Positions 1 through 8,235 of a DNA stretch of 64,000 nt are shown piece by piece. The translations under genes and the position numbers were made by a program. The DNA lies in the NCBI GenBank assembly GCA_036128855.1, contig JAYYPW010000014.1, positions 67,295 through 131,294 of the forward strand, read 5' to 3'. The notes below the pieces were generated by a model that worked only from the letters and a program-made list of their open reading frames with translations, did not search any database and was not told where the DNA came from. Origin of the DNA: JAYYPW01 sp036128855. GTDB lineage: Bacteria; Pseudomonadota; Gammaproteobacteria; Comchoanobacterales; Comchoanobacteraceae. The first letter of the stretch is position 1, and each line of letters begins with the position of its first letter.

Positions 1-1
1 A

Positions 2-142
2 CTGGTTTTCAAACAACTGCATCTGACGATTATGCCATTATTGACCTTAGCACTTGCACATCTTCTAGGGTATATATTTCACAATTCTACACTGCTAACA
101 TTAGACCAATCTTGCAGAGGGCTTCTAACTAACAATAACTAG
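2..142 (+). CDS. Possible C-terminal end of a membrane protein (partial)
   Basis: The second forward frame is open from the window edge to a TAG at 140-142 and encodes about 46 residues with a hydrophobic stretch (LLTLALAHLLGYIF) and a polar tail. This would fit the last membrane helix of a protein that starts outside the window. The first frame is also open, to a TAA at 130-132, so the frame choice is uncertain and neither end is recognisable as a known family. Confidence 0.25.
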   Translation: MVFKQLHLTIMPLLTLALAHLLGYIFHNSTLLTLDQSCRGLLTNNN

Positions 143-578
143 GTTTAAATCTACTTTTATCGCTCATGTATTAGCATGCGTATTTCTAACACTATTATAT
201 TGGGAAGAATCAAAAATACTAAATACATTTTTAATTCCCATGCTTATATATTAATTTATCTGTCTTCAATCTCTATGCAGGGGCCATGATCTATCTAAGG
301 AGCTTACCCAGAAACCTGGGCTAACTCAATCTATGTTGGCCAAACTAACCTTTTCAGAAACAAAGGCAAATTATGTTATCGATAAATAAATCTATGTTAT
401 CCCCCGAGTCCCGTGCCTACCTCTACCCAGCCCGTCAACAAATCCGTGTAGCAATATCTACGTAAAGTTGCAGTTTCTAAAGTAAGGTGTATTTCTCAAT
501 AATATGCATATCTAATGTATATGGAAACAAGCAATATTAACTTTTTCTATTTTTAGTGTTTTTTCTCAATAAGCAAAA
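143..578. other. Intergenic stretch without recognised gene
   Basis: About 435 bases without a credible coding frame. The only structure I see is a weak five-pair hairpin (CCCAG, loop AAAC, CTGGG at 307-320) without a T-tract. It may be decayed sequence or a long spacer between the partial frame at the edge and the tlc promoter. Confidence 0.4.
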
Positions 579-607
579 TTGACCGGACACTTTGCGTGTG
601 ATATAAT
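579..607 (+). promoter_or_regulatory. Sigma-70 type promoter of tlc
   Basis: TTGACC (579-584) and a perfect TATAAT (602-607) are separated by 17 bases, so transcription would begin near 613-615. This leaves a leader of about 70 bases before the ATG at 685 and argues against the in-frame TTG at 613 as the translation start. Confidence 0.7.
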
Positions 608-684
608 TCAGCTTGTTTTTTTGGTTAACCAGCGGCACAGCTTGTAACCAATCTATCTTTTTAATCAATTTTATAGGTTTTTGC

Positions 685-2169
685 ATGTCGAACGAGAGAT
701 CCTCACTACAATCTTTAAGAAGCGTATTTTGGCCCATTTTTGGCAAAGAACATATCAAGTTTCTGCCTTTAGCTTTTATGATGTTTTTTATCTTATTTAA
801 CTATTCTATGCTGCGTTCACTGAAAGACGCCATGGTGGTCACCGAGGTAGGCTCAGAGTCAATAGGATTTATTAAGACTTATTTTGTATTCCCCTCTGCT
901 ATTTTGCTTACACTTATCTACTACAATCTTTGTAAGGCTATGGACTCAAGAAAAGTTTTCTATTACATAGTTGGATTTTTCTTTGTTTACCTCCTTACTT
1001 TCACGCTATTTATGTTCCCGAATATGGAAAGCCTGCTGCTTTCAGACACATGGGCGAACGCAGCTACAGAGAGGTTTCCACCACTTAAATGGTTTATACG
1101 TGTTATTCAGTATTGGCCACATACCTCGTTTTATATTATCTCTGAACTCTTTGGGTCAACTATGATCTCCTTGTTTTTCTGGCAGCTTGCTAACCAAGTT
1201 ACTAGCCCTGCAGAAGCCAAGAGACACTACTCTATGTTTGGTCTGCTTGGTAACGTGGGTCTTTTAGGCACAAGCTTTGCTATAAAGTATGCGTTAGATC
1301 GCCCAGAACCTGACTTTAATTTACTTTTTACCATGATTATTGTAAGTCTTGTTATAATCACCTGTCTTTACGCATTCGTACAGTACCAAGCCGAATATAA
1401 CCCAGAGATAACTAAAGACGTTGTTTCTGTTAAAAAGAAAAGTAAACATAAACCATCTATTGTTGAAAGTATAAAAGTAGTTTTCTCCTCGAGATACCTT
1501 GGCTTACTAGCATTACTCTTAATCTGCTATGGAATTTCGAATGTACTGATAGAAAATGTTTGGAAAGATCGAGTTCGTGAACTATACCCGACCAAAGAGC
1601 TATACGGGGCTTTCATGGGTAATTACCAGTTCTATCTTGGTACGGTTTCTATTTTCTTTATGCTTGTGGGCTCAAATATCCTTCGGTTGGTATCTTGGAC
1701 CAAGGCTGCACTTTTAACCCCCCTGATGTTCTTAATAACTGCAACACTGTTCTTTTTATTCATATTTGACTCCCTGGCAGGTGATATGGCTCTACTATCC
1801 TCCTGGGTAGGTATGGGTATGGTATTGCAATATGCTGTCATTATTGGAACTGCGCAAAATGTTCTGAGCAAATCGACAAAATATTCACTATTTGATTCTA
1901 CACAAAAAATGGCCTATATGCCTCTAGACGATGAGCTCAAGACTAAAGGAATGTCTGCGGTTGAAGTTATTGGTGGTCGTTTTGGTAAGATGGGTGGCGG
2001 CGTCTGTAACTCTACACTACTTATGTTACTACCTACCTGGACACTATTAGACCTAACCCCAATTCTTGCTCTCATTTGTGCTGGTATTGTAGTTATCTGG
2101 CTAGGATCTGTTCTTCTTTTAGGCAAAGAGTATACTCAGGCCATGGCAAACCAGCAGGCCATCACCTAA
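685..2169 (+). CDS. tlc: ATP/ADP translocase (nucleotide transporter, TLC family)
   Basis: A 494-residue inner-membrane carrier of the TLC/NTT family (PF03219), which exchanges host ATP for bacterial ADP or imports other nucleotides in Rickettsia, Chlamydia and relatives. Family signatures are visible: RSLKDAMVVTEVGSESIGF near the N-terminus, a central IENVWKDRVRELYP, and a late GGRFGKMGGGV block. Hydrophobicity suggests about 12 membrane helices. I chose ATG 685 because the upstream TTG at 613 lies at the predicted transcription start. The presence of this carrier is the strongest sign of an intracellular or host-attached life. Whether it carries ATP/ADP or another nucleotide cannot be read from the sequence. 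Confidence 0.93.
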   Translation: MSNERSSLQSLRSVFWPIFGKEHIKFLPLAFMMFFILFNYSMLRSLKDAMVVTEVGSESIGFIKTYFVFPSAILLTLIYYNLCKAMDSRKVFYYIVGFFFVYLLTFTLFMFPNMESLLLSDTWANAATERFPPLKWFIRVIQYWPHTSFYIISELFGSTMISLFFWQLANQVTSPAEAKRHYSMFGLLGNVGLLGTSFAIKYALDRPEPDFNLLFTMIIVSLVIITCLYAFVQYQAEYNPEITKDVVSVKKKSKHKPSIVESIKVVFSSRYLGLLALLLICYGISNVLIENVWKDRVRELYPTKELYGAFMGNYQFYLGTVSIFFMLVGSNILRLVSWTKAALLTPLMFLITATLFFLFIFDSLAGDMALLSSWVGMGMVLQYAVIIGTAQNVLSKSTKYSLFDSTQKMAYMPLDDELKTKGMSAVEVIGGRFGKMGGGVCNSTLLMLLPTWTLLDLTPILALICAGIVVIWLGSVLLLGKEYTQAMANQQAIT

Positions 2170-2184
2170 AAAACCATATAAGTA

Positions 2185-2210
2185 CTCACACCCTTTTCTT
2201 AGGGTGTGAG
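2185..2210 (+). terminator. Hairpin after tlc, possible terminator
   Basis: Perfect nine-pair stem CTCACACCC / GGGTGTGAG with an eight-base loop, 16 bases after the tlc stop. No T-tract follows on the plus strand, so intrinsic termination is uncertain; it may act as a 3' stabiliser. Confidence 0.4.
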
Positions 2211-2334
2211 GTAAGTAGTACTAACATAGTACTTTTACCTAATAAACTTAGAATTCTTATACCGATCTCGTTGTAATGACACAATCAAATATTTTAATTC
2301 TTTGTTTTTTTATTGTATACTTAGACCTTTATTT

Positions 2335-2421
2335 GGAGAGGTGCCCGAGCGGTCGAAGGGGCACGCCTGGAAAGCGTGTGTGCGTTCACGCGTACCGAGG
2401 GTTCGAATCCCTCTCTCTCCG
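2335..2421 (+). tRNA. tRNA-Ser (GGA)
   Basis: Full cloverleaf with a long variable arm as expected for serine. Acceptor strands GGAGAGG and TCTCTCC pair (one G-T), the anticodon loop is CTGGAAA giving GGA, and the T arm carries GTTCGAATC. The discriminator is G at 2421; the CCA end is not encoded. It reads UCC and UCU codons. Confidence 0.95.
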
Positions 2422-2642
2422 ATTATATGATGCGTTAACTTAGATACTTTTAACTCGTCATGATAAGTTTTCTTGTTTGCGTAGCTTTATATTATCGAGT
2501 CATTTTGGAACTACTCACGCTTTTTATTCAAATAACCTAGATCAAACTATAGTTTTACAACATAACATTTTTTCGTTTAGGCGAGTCTTTACTGTTAAAA
2601 ACTGTACCAATACCACACACTGAGTTTGTATAGTTGAGGCAT

Positions 2643-2671
2643 TTGATATTTAAAAGGATTTTCATTATAAT
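2643..2671 (+). promoter_or_regulatory. Sigma-70 type promoter of the COG0523 GTPase
   Basis: TTGATA (2643-2648), a spacer of exactly 17 bases, then TATAAT (2666-2671). Predicted transcription start is near 2678, about 30 bases before the start codon. The -10 element lies inside a Zur-like palindrome. Confidence 0.6.
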
Positions 2672-2709
2672 ATTACCGGATTTTTAAGACTAACCATAGG
2701 TAATATTAT
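2664..2709 (+). promoter_or_regulatory. Zur-like operator and inverted repeat
   Basis: ATTATAATATTAC at 2664-2676 matches the core of the gammaproteobacterial Zur consensus as I remember it (GTTATANTATAAC) at 11 of 13 positions and covers the -10 box. An inverted copy, GGTAATATTAT, lies at 2699-2709 and overlaps the start codon, so the two 11-base arms (2667-2677 and 2699-2709) are perfect reverse complements. Repressor binding here would block transcription. That Zur is the regulator is inferred from the gene family downstream. Confidence 0.4.
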
Positions 2710-3937
2710 GCAGGTACAAGCGCGAAAGCTTCCGGTAACGGTCTTGTCAGGATTTCTTGGCGCAGGCAAAACAACCCTACTCAACCATATTTTAAATAAT
2801 CGTGAAGGCAGAAAAGTAGCAGTCATCGTTAACGATATGAGTGAAGTAAATATAGATGCAGGCCTAGTTGAACGCGGAGGTAGCAGTCTTTCTAGAACGG
2901 ATGAAAAACTGGTTGAAATGAGTAATGGCTGTATCTGCTGCACATTAAGAGAAGATCTTCTGATACAAGTTCAAGAGCTCGCATCTGCAGGAAAATTTGA
3001 CTACTTGCTTATTGAAAGTACTGGCATTTCTGAACCACTACCTGTAGCCACCACCTTTGACTTTCGTGATGAATCGGGCAACAGTTTGTCTGATGTTTCA
3101 AAACTAGATACCATGGTCACTGTAGTAGATGCTGCAAATTTAATTAAAAATTATAGCTCTACAGATTTTTTAAAGGATCGCGGCGAAAGTCTTGGCGAAG
3201 AAGATGAGCGTACGTTAGTGGATCTCTTAGTAGAACAGATTGAATTTGCCAACGTCATTCTTTTAAATAAAATAGATCTTGTCTCTCTACAGGAGCTTGA
3301 TATAGTCAAAAGTATTATCCGCAGCCTCAATGCAAAAGCTAAAATTATTGAAACTACACAATCCGATGTTGACTTAAGCGAGGTCATGGATACTGGCCTA
3401 TTTAATCTTGATGAAGCTGAACAACATCCCTTGTGGTTTCAAGAGCTTAATAATTTCAAGGACCATGTTCCCGAAACAGAAGAATATGGTATCCAAAGCT
3501 TTGTCTATCGTGCCCGAGAACCATTCAACCCGACCAAAATTCATGCCTTCTTTAATCAATCATGGCCCGGTATTGTGCGTGCAAAAGGATTTTTTTGGCT
3601 ATCTACTCGTCCAGAGTTTGTTGGAGAAATCTCCCAAGCTGGAGCACTTGTACGCCATCAAGGTATTGGTAACTGGTGGACAGCCGTACCAAAAGAGCGC
3701 TGGCCACAAGAGCAAGAAGCACTAAAAATTATTGAAAAGAACTGGGATGACCATTACGGTGATCGTAGACAAGAGATTGTTTTTATTGGTCTAAGCTCAG
3801 AAATGGATAAGATGAAAATTTGCCAACAACTAGACGCATGTCTAGTCAAAGATTTTCTCAATGATCCTAATCGATACCAACAGTTAGACGATCCATTTCC
3901 AGTATGGTTTGAAGAGTCTACAGCAGAAACAACTTAG
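2708..3937 (+). CDS. COG0523 GTPase, zinc metallochaperone type (CobW/ZigA-like)
   Basis: A 409-residue G3E-family P-loop GTPase. Visible motifs are the Walker A GFLGAGKTT (15-23), the metal-binding CICC (75-78) and ESTGISEP. The C-terminal CobW_C region contains a GFFWLSTRPEF block and a run around GIGNWW seen in long zinc-responsive members such as ZigA/YeiR. These proteins deliver zinc to client enzymes under zinc shortage. The promoter carries a Zur-like palindrome, which agrees with that role. It is a single-gene transcript closed by a hairpin terminator. Other COG0523 members serve cobalamin synthesis or nitrile hydratase; no such genes are nearby. Confidence 0.85.
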   Translation: MQVQARKLPVTVLSGFLGAGKTTLLNHILNNREGRKVAVIVNDMSEVNIDAGLVERGGSSLSRTDEKLVEMSNGCICCTLREDLLIQVQELASAGKFDYLLIESTGISEPLPVATTFDFRDESGNSLSDVSKLDTMVTVVDAANLIKNYSSTDFLKDRGESLGEEDERTLVDLLVEQIEFANVILLNKIDLVSLQELDIVKSIIRSLNAKAKIIETTQSDVDLSEVMDTGLFNLDEAEQHPLWFQELNNFKDHVPETEEYGIQSFVYRAREPFNPTKIHAFFNQSWPGIVRAKGFFWLSTRPEFVGEISQAGALVRHQGIGNWWTAVPKERWPQEQEALKIIEKNWDDHYGDRRQEIVFIGLSSEMDKMKICQQLDACLVKDFLNDPNRYQQLDDPFPVWFEESTAETT

Positions 3938-3953
3938 GTTACACGATTAAGTC

Positions 3954-4006
3954 ACACCAAGGTGTTTATTGTCGACTAACCTTATTCGTAACCTTGGTGT
4001 CTTTTT
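3954..4006 (+). terminator. Rho-independent terminator of the COG0523 gene
   Basis: ACACCAAGGT (3954-3963) pairs perfectly with ACCTTGGTGT (3991-4000), followed by CTTTTTG. The 27-base loop can form an inner AAGGT/ACCTT pairing as an alternative. Confidence 0.75.
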
Positions 4007-4140
4007 GATAATCAGACGTCACCAGTTAGTAGATACACAAGGTGTGGTTAGGAATTCCTATTAATTATGCGCCTATAATAGGAATAAGTAAGTTTAAAAT
4101 TTTCGAAGGCATCTAAATATCTATTAGGGACCTGCAAAAG

Positions 4141-5235
4141 TTATATCGACTCTAAATTATCGCCTTTAATACTTTCTTTTAAGTCATTGTAGAAATCTTC
4201 TGCATAAACACCGATCGCCCAGAAACCAAGTGCCAAGAAGCCAAAAAATATGCTTTTGGGTGTATCGAACCAAAATAACTCGAAAAACTTTTGCACTATA
4301 ATGATAGTTAGAAAAGTTAAGCCAAAGCCTCTGGTTATAGTGTTATTAAAATACAAGCCATGTAATATTGAGCAGCATGCTGCAACAAATAAGATTATAA
4401 CCCACATCAGCTGACTACTGCTGCTTGTGTGTAATAGCCCACCATCTAAATGCAGTAAACTACTAGCAGACGACAACACCCAAAGTGATATGAATATGTA
4501 CAACAAGCCCATAACTTGCGTACTTTTGCTAACTGGCTGAATATACTTAACCAGGCTAATACCAAAAGCAGCAATTAGCAATACGCATCCATAGAGTATA
4601 TAAACCTCAGGTAAACTAAAAACCGCCTCCTCAGTAAGCATTGCGTACAATGAATTTGATCCTAATAAGCTACCTAAAGAAAGTATTGCAAAAACCCATA
4701 CTAGTGAAGATTGTAGCAGCAAGCCTGCAACTGCAAGAATTGCTATCGTTAAGATTTGGTAGCTTGTAATCATCCATAGCATATCTGGCACCTGCATGTC
4801 TGGGGCACTTATTATCTGGTAGGCGACTGATATACCGATTGCAACTTGTGTCAGGCAAACCCCAAGAAAATATAATGTCCCTGATACGTAACGATTGCAG
4901 GTTTGCTCAGAATTTACGAAGTAGCCTACCAAGAAAAACAAGACCGCAATGAAGCCCAAGAAAAAAGTTGCACCTGTCGTCTCTAAGTTAGTAAGGAAGT
5001 TTATCACCTTTTCTGTGCCGAGCATGGCAAAAAAGCTGATGACTGAAAATATTGAAGCCACGGTGAATGCACATTTTGTGATTAAATTCCAGTTTAGGCC
5101 ACCACCCTCTATTGCAGATAACAGTGATTCTGCAGTTTCGTTACTAATCAGACCCTGCTCTTCAAAGAAGAATAGTAATTGTGATACGAAGGAATACTGC
5201 GAGTTTGTTACTTCTAACTGCTGCTGGTCTGACAT
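4141..5235 (-). CDS. DUF2157-like integral membrane protein
   Basis: 364 residues: a soluble N-terminus (about 50 residues with a helical segment around FVSQLLFFFEEQGLI), then about ten hydrophobic segments, and a short charged tail. The layout of an N-terminal helical domain followed by paired membrane helices, and the late TRGFGLTFLTIIIVQKFFEL stretch, resemble the DUF2157 family. No catalytic motif is visible and the function is unknown. It starts at ATG 5235 without a clear Shine-Dalgarno. The Nudix gene lies 170 bases upstream on the same strand. Confidence 0.65.
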   Translation of the reverse strand: MSDQQQLEVTNSQYSFVSQLLFFFEEQGLISNETAESLLSAIEGGGLNWNLITKCAFTVASIFSVISFFAMLGTEKVINFLTNLETTGATFFLGFIAVLFFLVGYFVNSEQTCNRYVSGTLYFLGVCLTQVAIGISVAYQIISAPDMQVPDMLWMITSYQILTIAILAVAGLLLQSSLVWVFAILSLGSLLGSNSLYAMLTEEAVFSLPEVYILYGCVLLIAAFGISLVKYIQPVSKSTQVMGLLYIFISLWVLSSASSLLHLDGGLLHTSSSSQLMWVIILFVAACCSILHGLYFNNTITRGFGLTFLTIIIVQKFFELFWFDTPKSIFFGFLALGFWAIGVYAEDFYNDLKESIKGDNLESI

Positions 5236-5405
5236 AGGACATAATTAGTTAAGTGTATTTTAATCATACCACTGGAAAAGTTGTATTCCTAGTAATTTTT
5301 CCTAGTAGTGGTGTATATACATTGTATCCTTATGAATTATTACTACCTACAATGTTGATGCTATTGCAGACTAAGATCAAGACAGCTGTGACCCTCTATG
5401 CCCTC

Positions 5406-5924
5406 CTATGCGGGATCTCGACCCAAATCAACCCAAATAGGAGACTCAGGATATTGCTTATTAAGTATATCAGGAAGAATACTTGGTAAAATTACGGGAT
5501 ATATTACTTGTTTACAAGTTTTGATCTGCTCTAAGTTAAACCAGGCTAATTTTTTTAACACCTCTTGCTCATTGACCGTTAAATTATGCAATGAGACATT
5601 TGAATTATTCGTATGAGCTACGATAAACTGCTGCTGCATTCTTGTTAAGACCCCTGATAGTATCATTTCATACTCTCCGTACCAGACGATGGGACCAAAA
5701 ACAATATCGTCTTTCTCCAGACCGGCCTCCTCATACAGCTCTCTTTGAGCCGCAGCCAAAAGAGTTTCACCAGACTCAATCTGGCCACCTATAGTGAACC
5801 AAAAACAAGGCAATACCTTGCCGTCTTTTGAACCAGTTGTTGGGTCCTCTGCACAAACTAGCAGTAGCTCATTTGTGTCATTGAGCAAGAGAATTCTTAC
5901 GCTTTTATGAGTTGGCAAGGTCAC
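5406..5924 (-). CDS. Nudix hydrolase
   Basis: 172 residues with a perfect Nudix box (GX5EX7REUXEEXGU), seen as GQIESGE, seven residues, then RELYEEAGL at about residues 47-69. Nudix enzymes hydrolyse nucleoside diphosphates linked to another moiety, using Mg bound by the REXXEE glutamates. The overall size and an internal GGQIESGE fit small ADP-ribose or (d)NTP pyrophosphohydrolases, but the substrate cannot be assigned. A role in cleaning the nucleotide pool is reasonable in a cell that imports nucleotides, which is inference only. Confidence 0.88.
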   Translation of the reverse strand: MTLPTHKSVRILLLNDTNELLLVCAEDPTTGSKDGKVLPCFWFTIGGQIESGETLLAAAQRELYEEAGLEKDDIVFGPIVWYGEYEMILSGVLTRMQQQFIVAHTNNSNVSLHNLTVNEQEVLKKLAWFNLEQIKTCKQVIYPVILPSILPDILNKQYPESPIWVDLGRDPA

Positions 5925-6043
5925 TAGATATACCGATTGGAATTTATGTACCTCTTACGCCGCTTAAGCAGTAAACTGTTATCTAGAAGACCCGAAGGCT
6001 AAAAGCTTACATCTCGAGGCAACAAGTATACTCATAATTCAGC

Positions 6044-6748
6044 TTATGCGTTTGCAATAGAGTTTTGGTCTGTGCAGGCTGCATACCAGATAATCATACC
6101 GAAAGCGATTTTGTTGACAAAGTCGGCTAGATTATAGATTAGGTTCAACATATCTGAATCCACTTGTCCGGTCATGTACCCTAAAACGTAACCGATTGGA
6201 TAGATCGCCCACCCTACAGTTACAACTAGACGCAAACTAGTAAAAGCTAGTTGACATGCAGGGCTTGTAGAATTACTGCTAATCTCACTTGCTTCACCTA
6301 AGAATATTTCATAAAGAATGACAAACCAGGCTATCATACCTAAGCCGAAGTAGAAGGTTACATCTCCAAGTCCAGCTTCACCAATGTAACCGAACACAAG
6401 CATGAGGACTGATGCTGTAAGTAGACGCCAAAAAAGCATGATGGGCACCATTGCAACTGCAGCAAGTATCAAATAAAACTCTACAATTTGTAGCGGCACT
6501 GTTATAAACCAGTCAATATAGCGATATGTAATGGGTGATGCGGCGAGTGCTACCCAAATATCTCTCATGTATAAATAATGTACAAATGCAATGCCCGTAA
6601 CAAGAGTCATTACAGTCATAGATAGTTGCCACTTCTTTGGCACGTTGCTTCTTTCTAATACAAAAAAGACGGTGGCGGCTAGAAGTGCCATGCTAGTGAT
6701 GAAAAATGATACACCAACAAAATCGAGGGGCTTGAGTAGTTCTTGCAT
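6044..6748 (-). CDS. Proteorhodopsin, blue-tuned type
   Basis: A 234-residue seven-helix retinal protein. Helix C reads RYIDWFITVPLQIVEF: Asp79 equals the proton acceptor Asp97 of marine proteorhodopsin, Glu90 equals the donor Glu108, and Gln87 equals residue 105, where Gln gives blue and Leu gives green absorption. His57 equals His75. Helix G reads NLADFVNKIAFG with the Schiff-base Lys213 (Lys231) and Asp209 (Asp227). All numbers differ by exactly 18, so the usual N-terminal signal peptide is missing while the pump core is complete. It should pump protons outward in light. No blh or crt genes for retinal synthesis are in the window, so retinal must come from elsewhere in the genome or from the host. 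It stands alone, divergent from the hydrolase pair. Confidence 0.95.
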   Translation of the reverse strand: MQELLKPLDFVGVSFFITSMALLAATVFFVLERSNVPKKWQLSMTVMTLVTGIAFVHYLYMRDIWVALAASPITYRYIDWFITVPLQIVEFYLILAAVAMVPIMLFWRLLTASVLMLVFGYIGEAGLGDVTFYFGLGMIAWFVILYEIFLGEASEISSNSTSPACQLAFTSLRLVVTVGWAIYPIGYVLGYMTGQVDSDMLNLIYNLADFVNKIAFGMIIWYAACTDQNSIANA

Positions 6749-6764
6749 GATATTTACCTATAAA

Positions 6765-6770
6765 ATTATA
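6765..6770 (-). promoter_or_regulatory. Candidate -10 box for the rhodopsin gene
   Basis: The minus strand carries TATAAT at 6770-6765, 16 bases before the rhodopsin ATG, with an AGGT ribosome site between. The -35 position (about 6788-6793, ACAGGA on the minus strand) is poor, so an activator may be needed. Confidence 0.4.
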
Positions 6771-6826
6771 CGCTACTAACCAGTATATCCTGTTGTTGTT
6801 CTAAATCCAAGTCATGTGATAAAATC

Positions 6827-6855
6827 TTGACTGTTATGGTTATTTTAAGTATAAT
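6827..6855 (+). promoter_or_regulatory. Sigma-70 type promoter of the hydrolase pair
   Basis: TTGACT (6827-6832), a 17-base spacer and TATAAT (6850-6855); predicted start near 6862, only about 11 bases before the ATG at 6873. It is divergent from the rhodopsin promoter about 60 bases away. Confidence 0.65.
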
Positions 6856-6872
6856 AGTCAAAGTAAAAATAA

Positions 6873-8201
6873 ATGGAAAATATGTTGGTGTGTCTATCAC
6901 AAATCGTGTCAAAGTTATTTGCTGATCAAGTTTTTTGGCTTGACCATAAATCTATCGCCTATCACGAGAATAACAACTATAGCGAGTTTACGGATCCGAG
7001 CCATCATCATCCACAGGGTTTTTTTAGACTGGAATCCACCATCTTAAACTTCAACAACACCAAGCATCAGAATAGCCAAATAAAAATGCTCTCTTTGTGT
7101 CTACGCAACCCAGCTCACCGGACCCAACATACACCTTTGCATCATAATATGCATCTTGTCTATTTCCTTGGTGCAAACTCTACACTTGAGCATAAATCTT
7201 GGGACTGGAAAGTTTTCGCTATGACTGGGCTCACCATCCACGGTGCCAATTATCCATCTAATAAGTATTGCTTTCAGGATCTAGTCCTTTTCGGTATTGC
7301 GATTGTACATAATCTAATTCATCAAAAAAACATACGACCTGAAAACATCATCCTTTATGGCGATAGTTTTGGTGGTGCGACTGCAGAATACGTTTTTCAA
7401 CATTACGCCAACCGGACAATTTATCTTGCATCAAGAATAGTCTCAAACAGCTTCACCTCTTTAGATAAAGTAATCACTGATATGCAAGAACGCGATGTAA
7501 CTCATTTTTTTGGAGTCTCTTTTGGATACATTGTTAAATCTCTAATACTTCCCTATTGGAATGCCACTCCTATTGCAACTACCCATTTGCACCCATCCCA
7601 ACTATTTATCTCAAACCGTAGTGACGATAAACTTTTAAGCGACTCTCAACTGATACATCACACACCTAATCAAATAGGCCTGCTAAATCAAAATATTTTT
7701 CGCAGATTTCGGGAAAGATACAATAATCTCCCTAATGATATTTTTCACTCTGACTTTGATAAAACCTTTGATCTGCATAACCCCCATCCTAGTCCTCATA
7801 AGTCACACACTATGATGCTACTGATTTGGGCAGCAAGAATTCTACTTCAACATCAGAAGCTGCGTTTGCGTCATAATACTTCAGAATTTAGAAGACAGCA
7901 AATTCGCCACGATTCTCATTGTGCAATGTACGTTGAATGTGATCCTGAATCTGCAACAATAGAATATGAAGGTAAGGAAGATGACTCAAGCTTTGGTCAT
8001 GGTTCAGCTCCGTGTCATAGCGGACCTCATAACACAGAGTTGATGCTTAGTGCCGTACTAACCAATCTCAAAATCACCCAGTCTGTAAAAAAGATTCATA
8101 ATAAATTATGGTGGATCACCCAAACTTCCGCCTGGAAGAAACACCAAGCACGAAAAATAAATACAAATGGCCTACACAAACCTTTTTTTTCAAAAATCTA
8201 G
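6873..8201 (+). CDS. Alpha/beta-hydrolase-fold protein, Ser-nucleophile member of a pair
   Basis: 442 residues, very His-rich. A central segment NIILYGDSFGGATAEYV gives a classic nucleophile elbow GXSXGG with Ser165 (163-168). A strand LVYFLGAN near 95-102 could form the oxyanion region. Candidate acid and histidine lie in SNRSDD (247-252) and the His-rich NPHPSPHKSH (303-312). The arrangement resembles lipase-like effectors of the Legionella SidB group, but I cannot prove homology. No signal peptide is visible, which would fit a type IV effector or a cytosolic enzyme. It is 34 bases upstream of a longer relative, probably in one transcript. Substrate unknown. Confidence 0.6.
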   Translation: MENMLVCLSQIVSKLFADQVFWLDHKSIAYHENNNYSEFTDPSHHHPQGFFRLESTILNFNNTKHQNSQIKMLSLCLRNPAHRTQHTPLHHNMHLVYFLGANSTLEHKSWDWKVFAMTGLTIHGANYPSNKYCFQDLVLFGIAIVHNLIHQKNIRPENIILYGDSFGGATAEYVFQHYANRTIYLASRIVSNSFTSLDKVITDMQERDVTHFFGVSFGYIVKSLILPYWNATPIATTHLHPSQLFISNRSDDKLLSDSQLIHHTPNQIGLLNQNIFRRFRERYNNLPNDIFHSDFDKTFDLHNPHPSPHKSHTMMLLIWAARILLQHQKLRLRHNTSEFRRQQIRHDSHCAMYVECDPESATIEYEGKEDDSSFGHGSAPCHSGPHNTELMLSAVLTNLKITQSVKKIHNKLWWITQTSAWKKHQARKINTNGLHKPFFSKI

Positions 8202-8235
8202 ATGATAGGATTTAAACAGCAACAGGAGATAAACC

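Noticed and set aside
307..320. Hairpin as terminator in the left intergenic region
   Set aside because: Only five pairs and no T-tract.
613..684. TTG start that would add 24 residues to Tlc
   Set aside because: It coincides with the predicted transcription start of a near-consensus promoter and has no ribosome site; ATG 685 gives the normal Tlc N-terminus.
2667..2709. RNA hairpin (riboswitch-like) hiding the start codon of the COG0523 gene
   Set aside because: The predicted transcription start near 2678 leaves the first arm outside the transcript, so a DNA operator is more likely.
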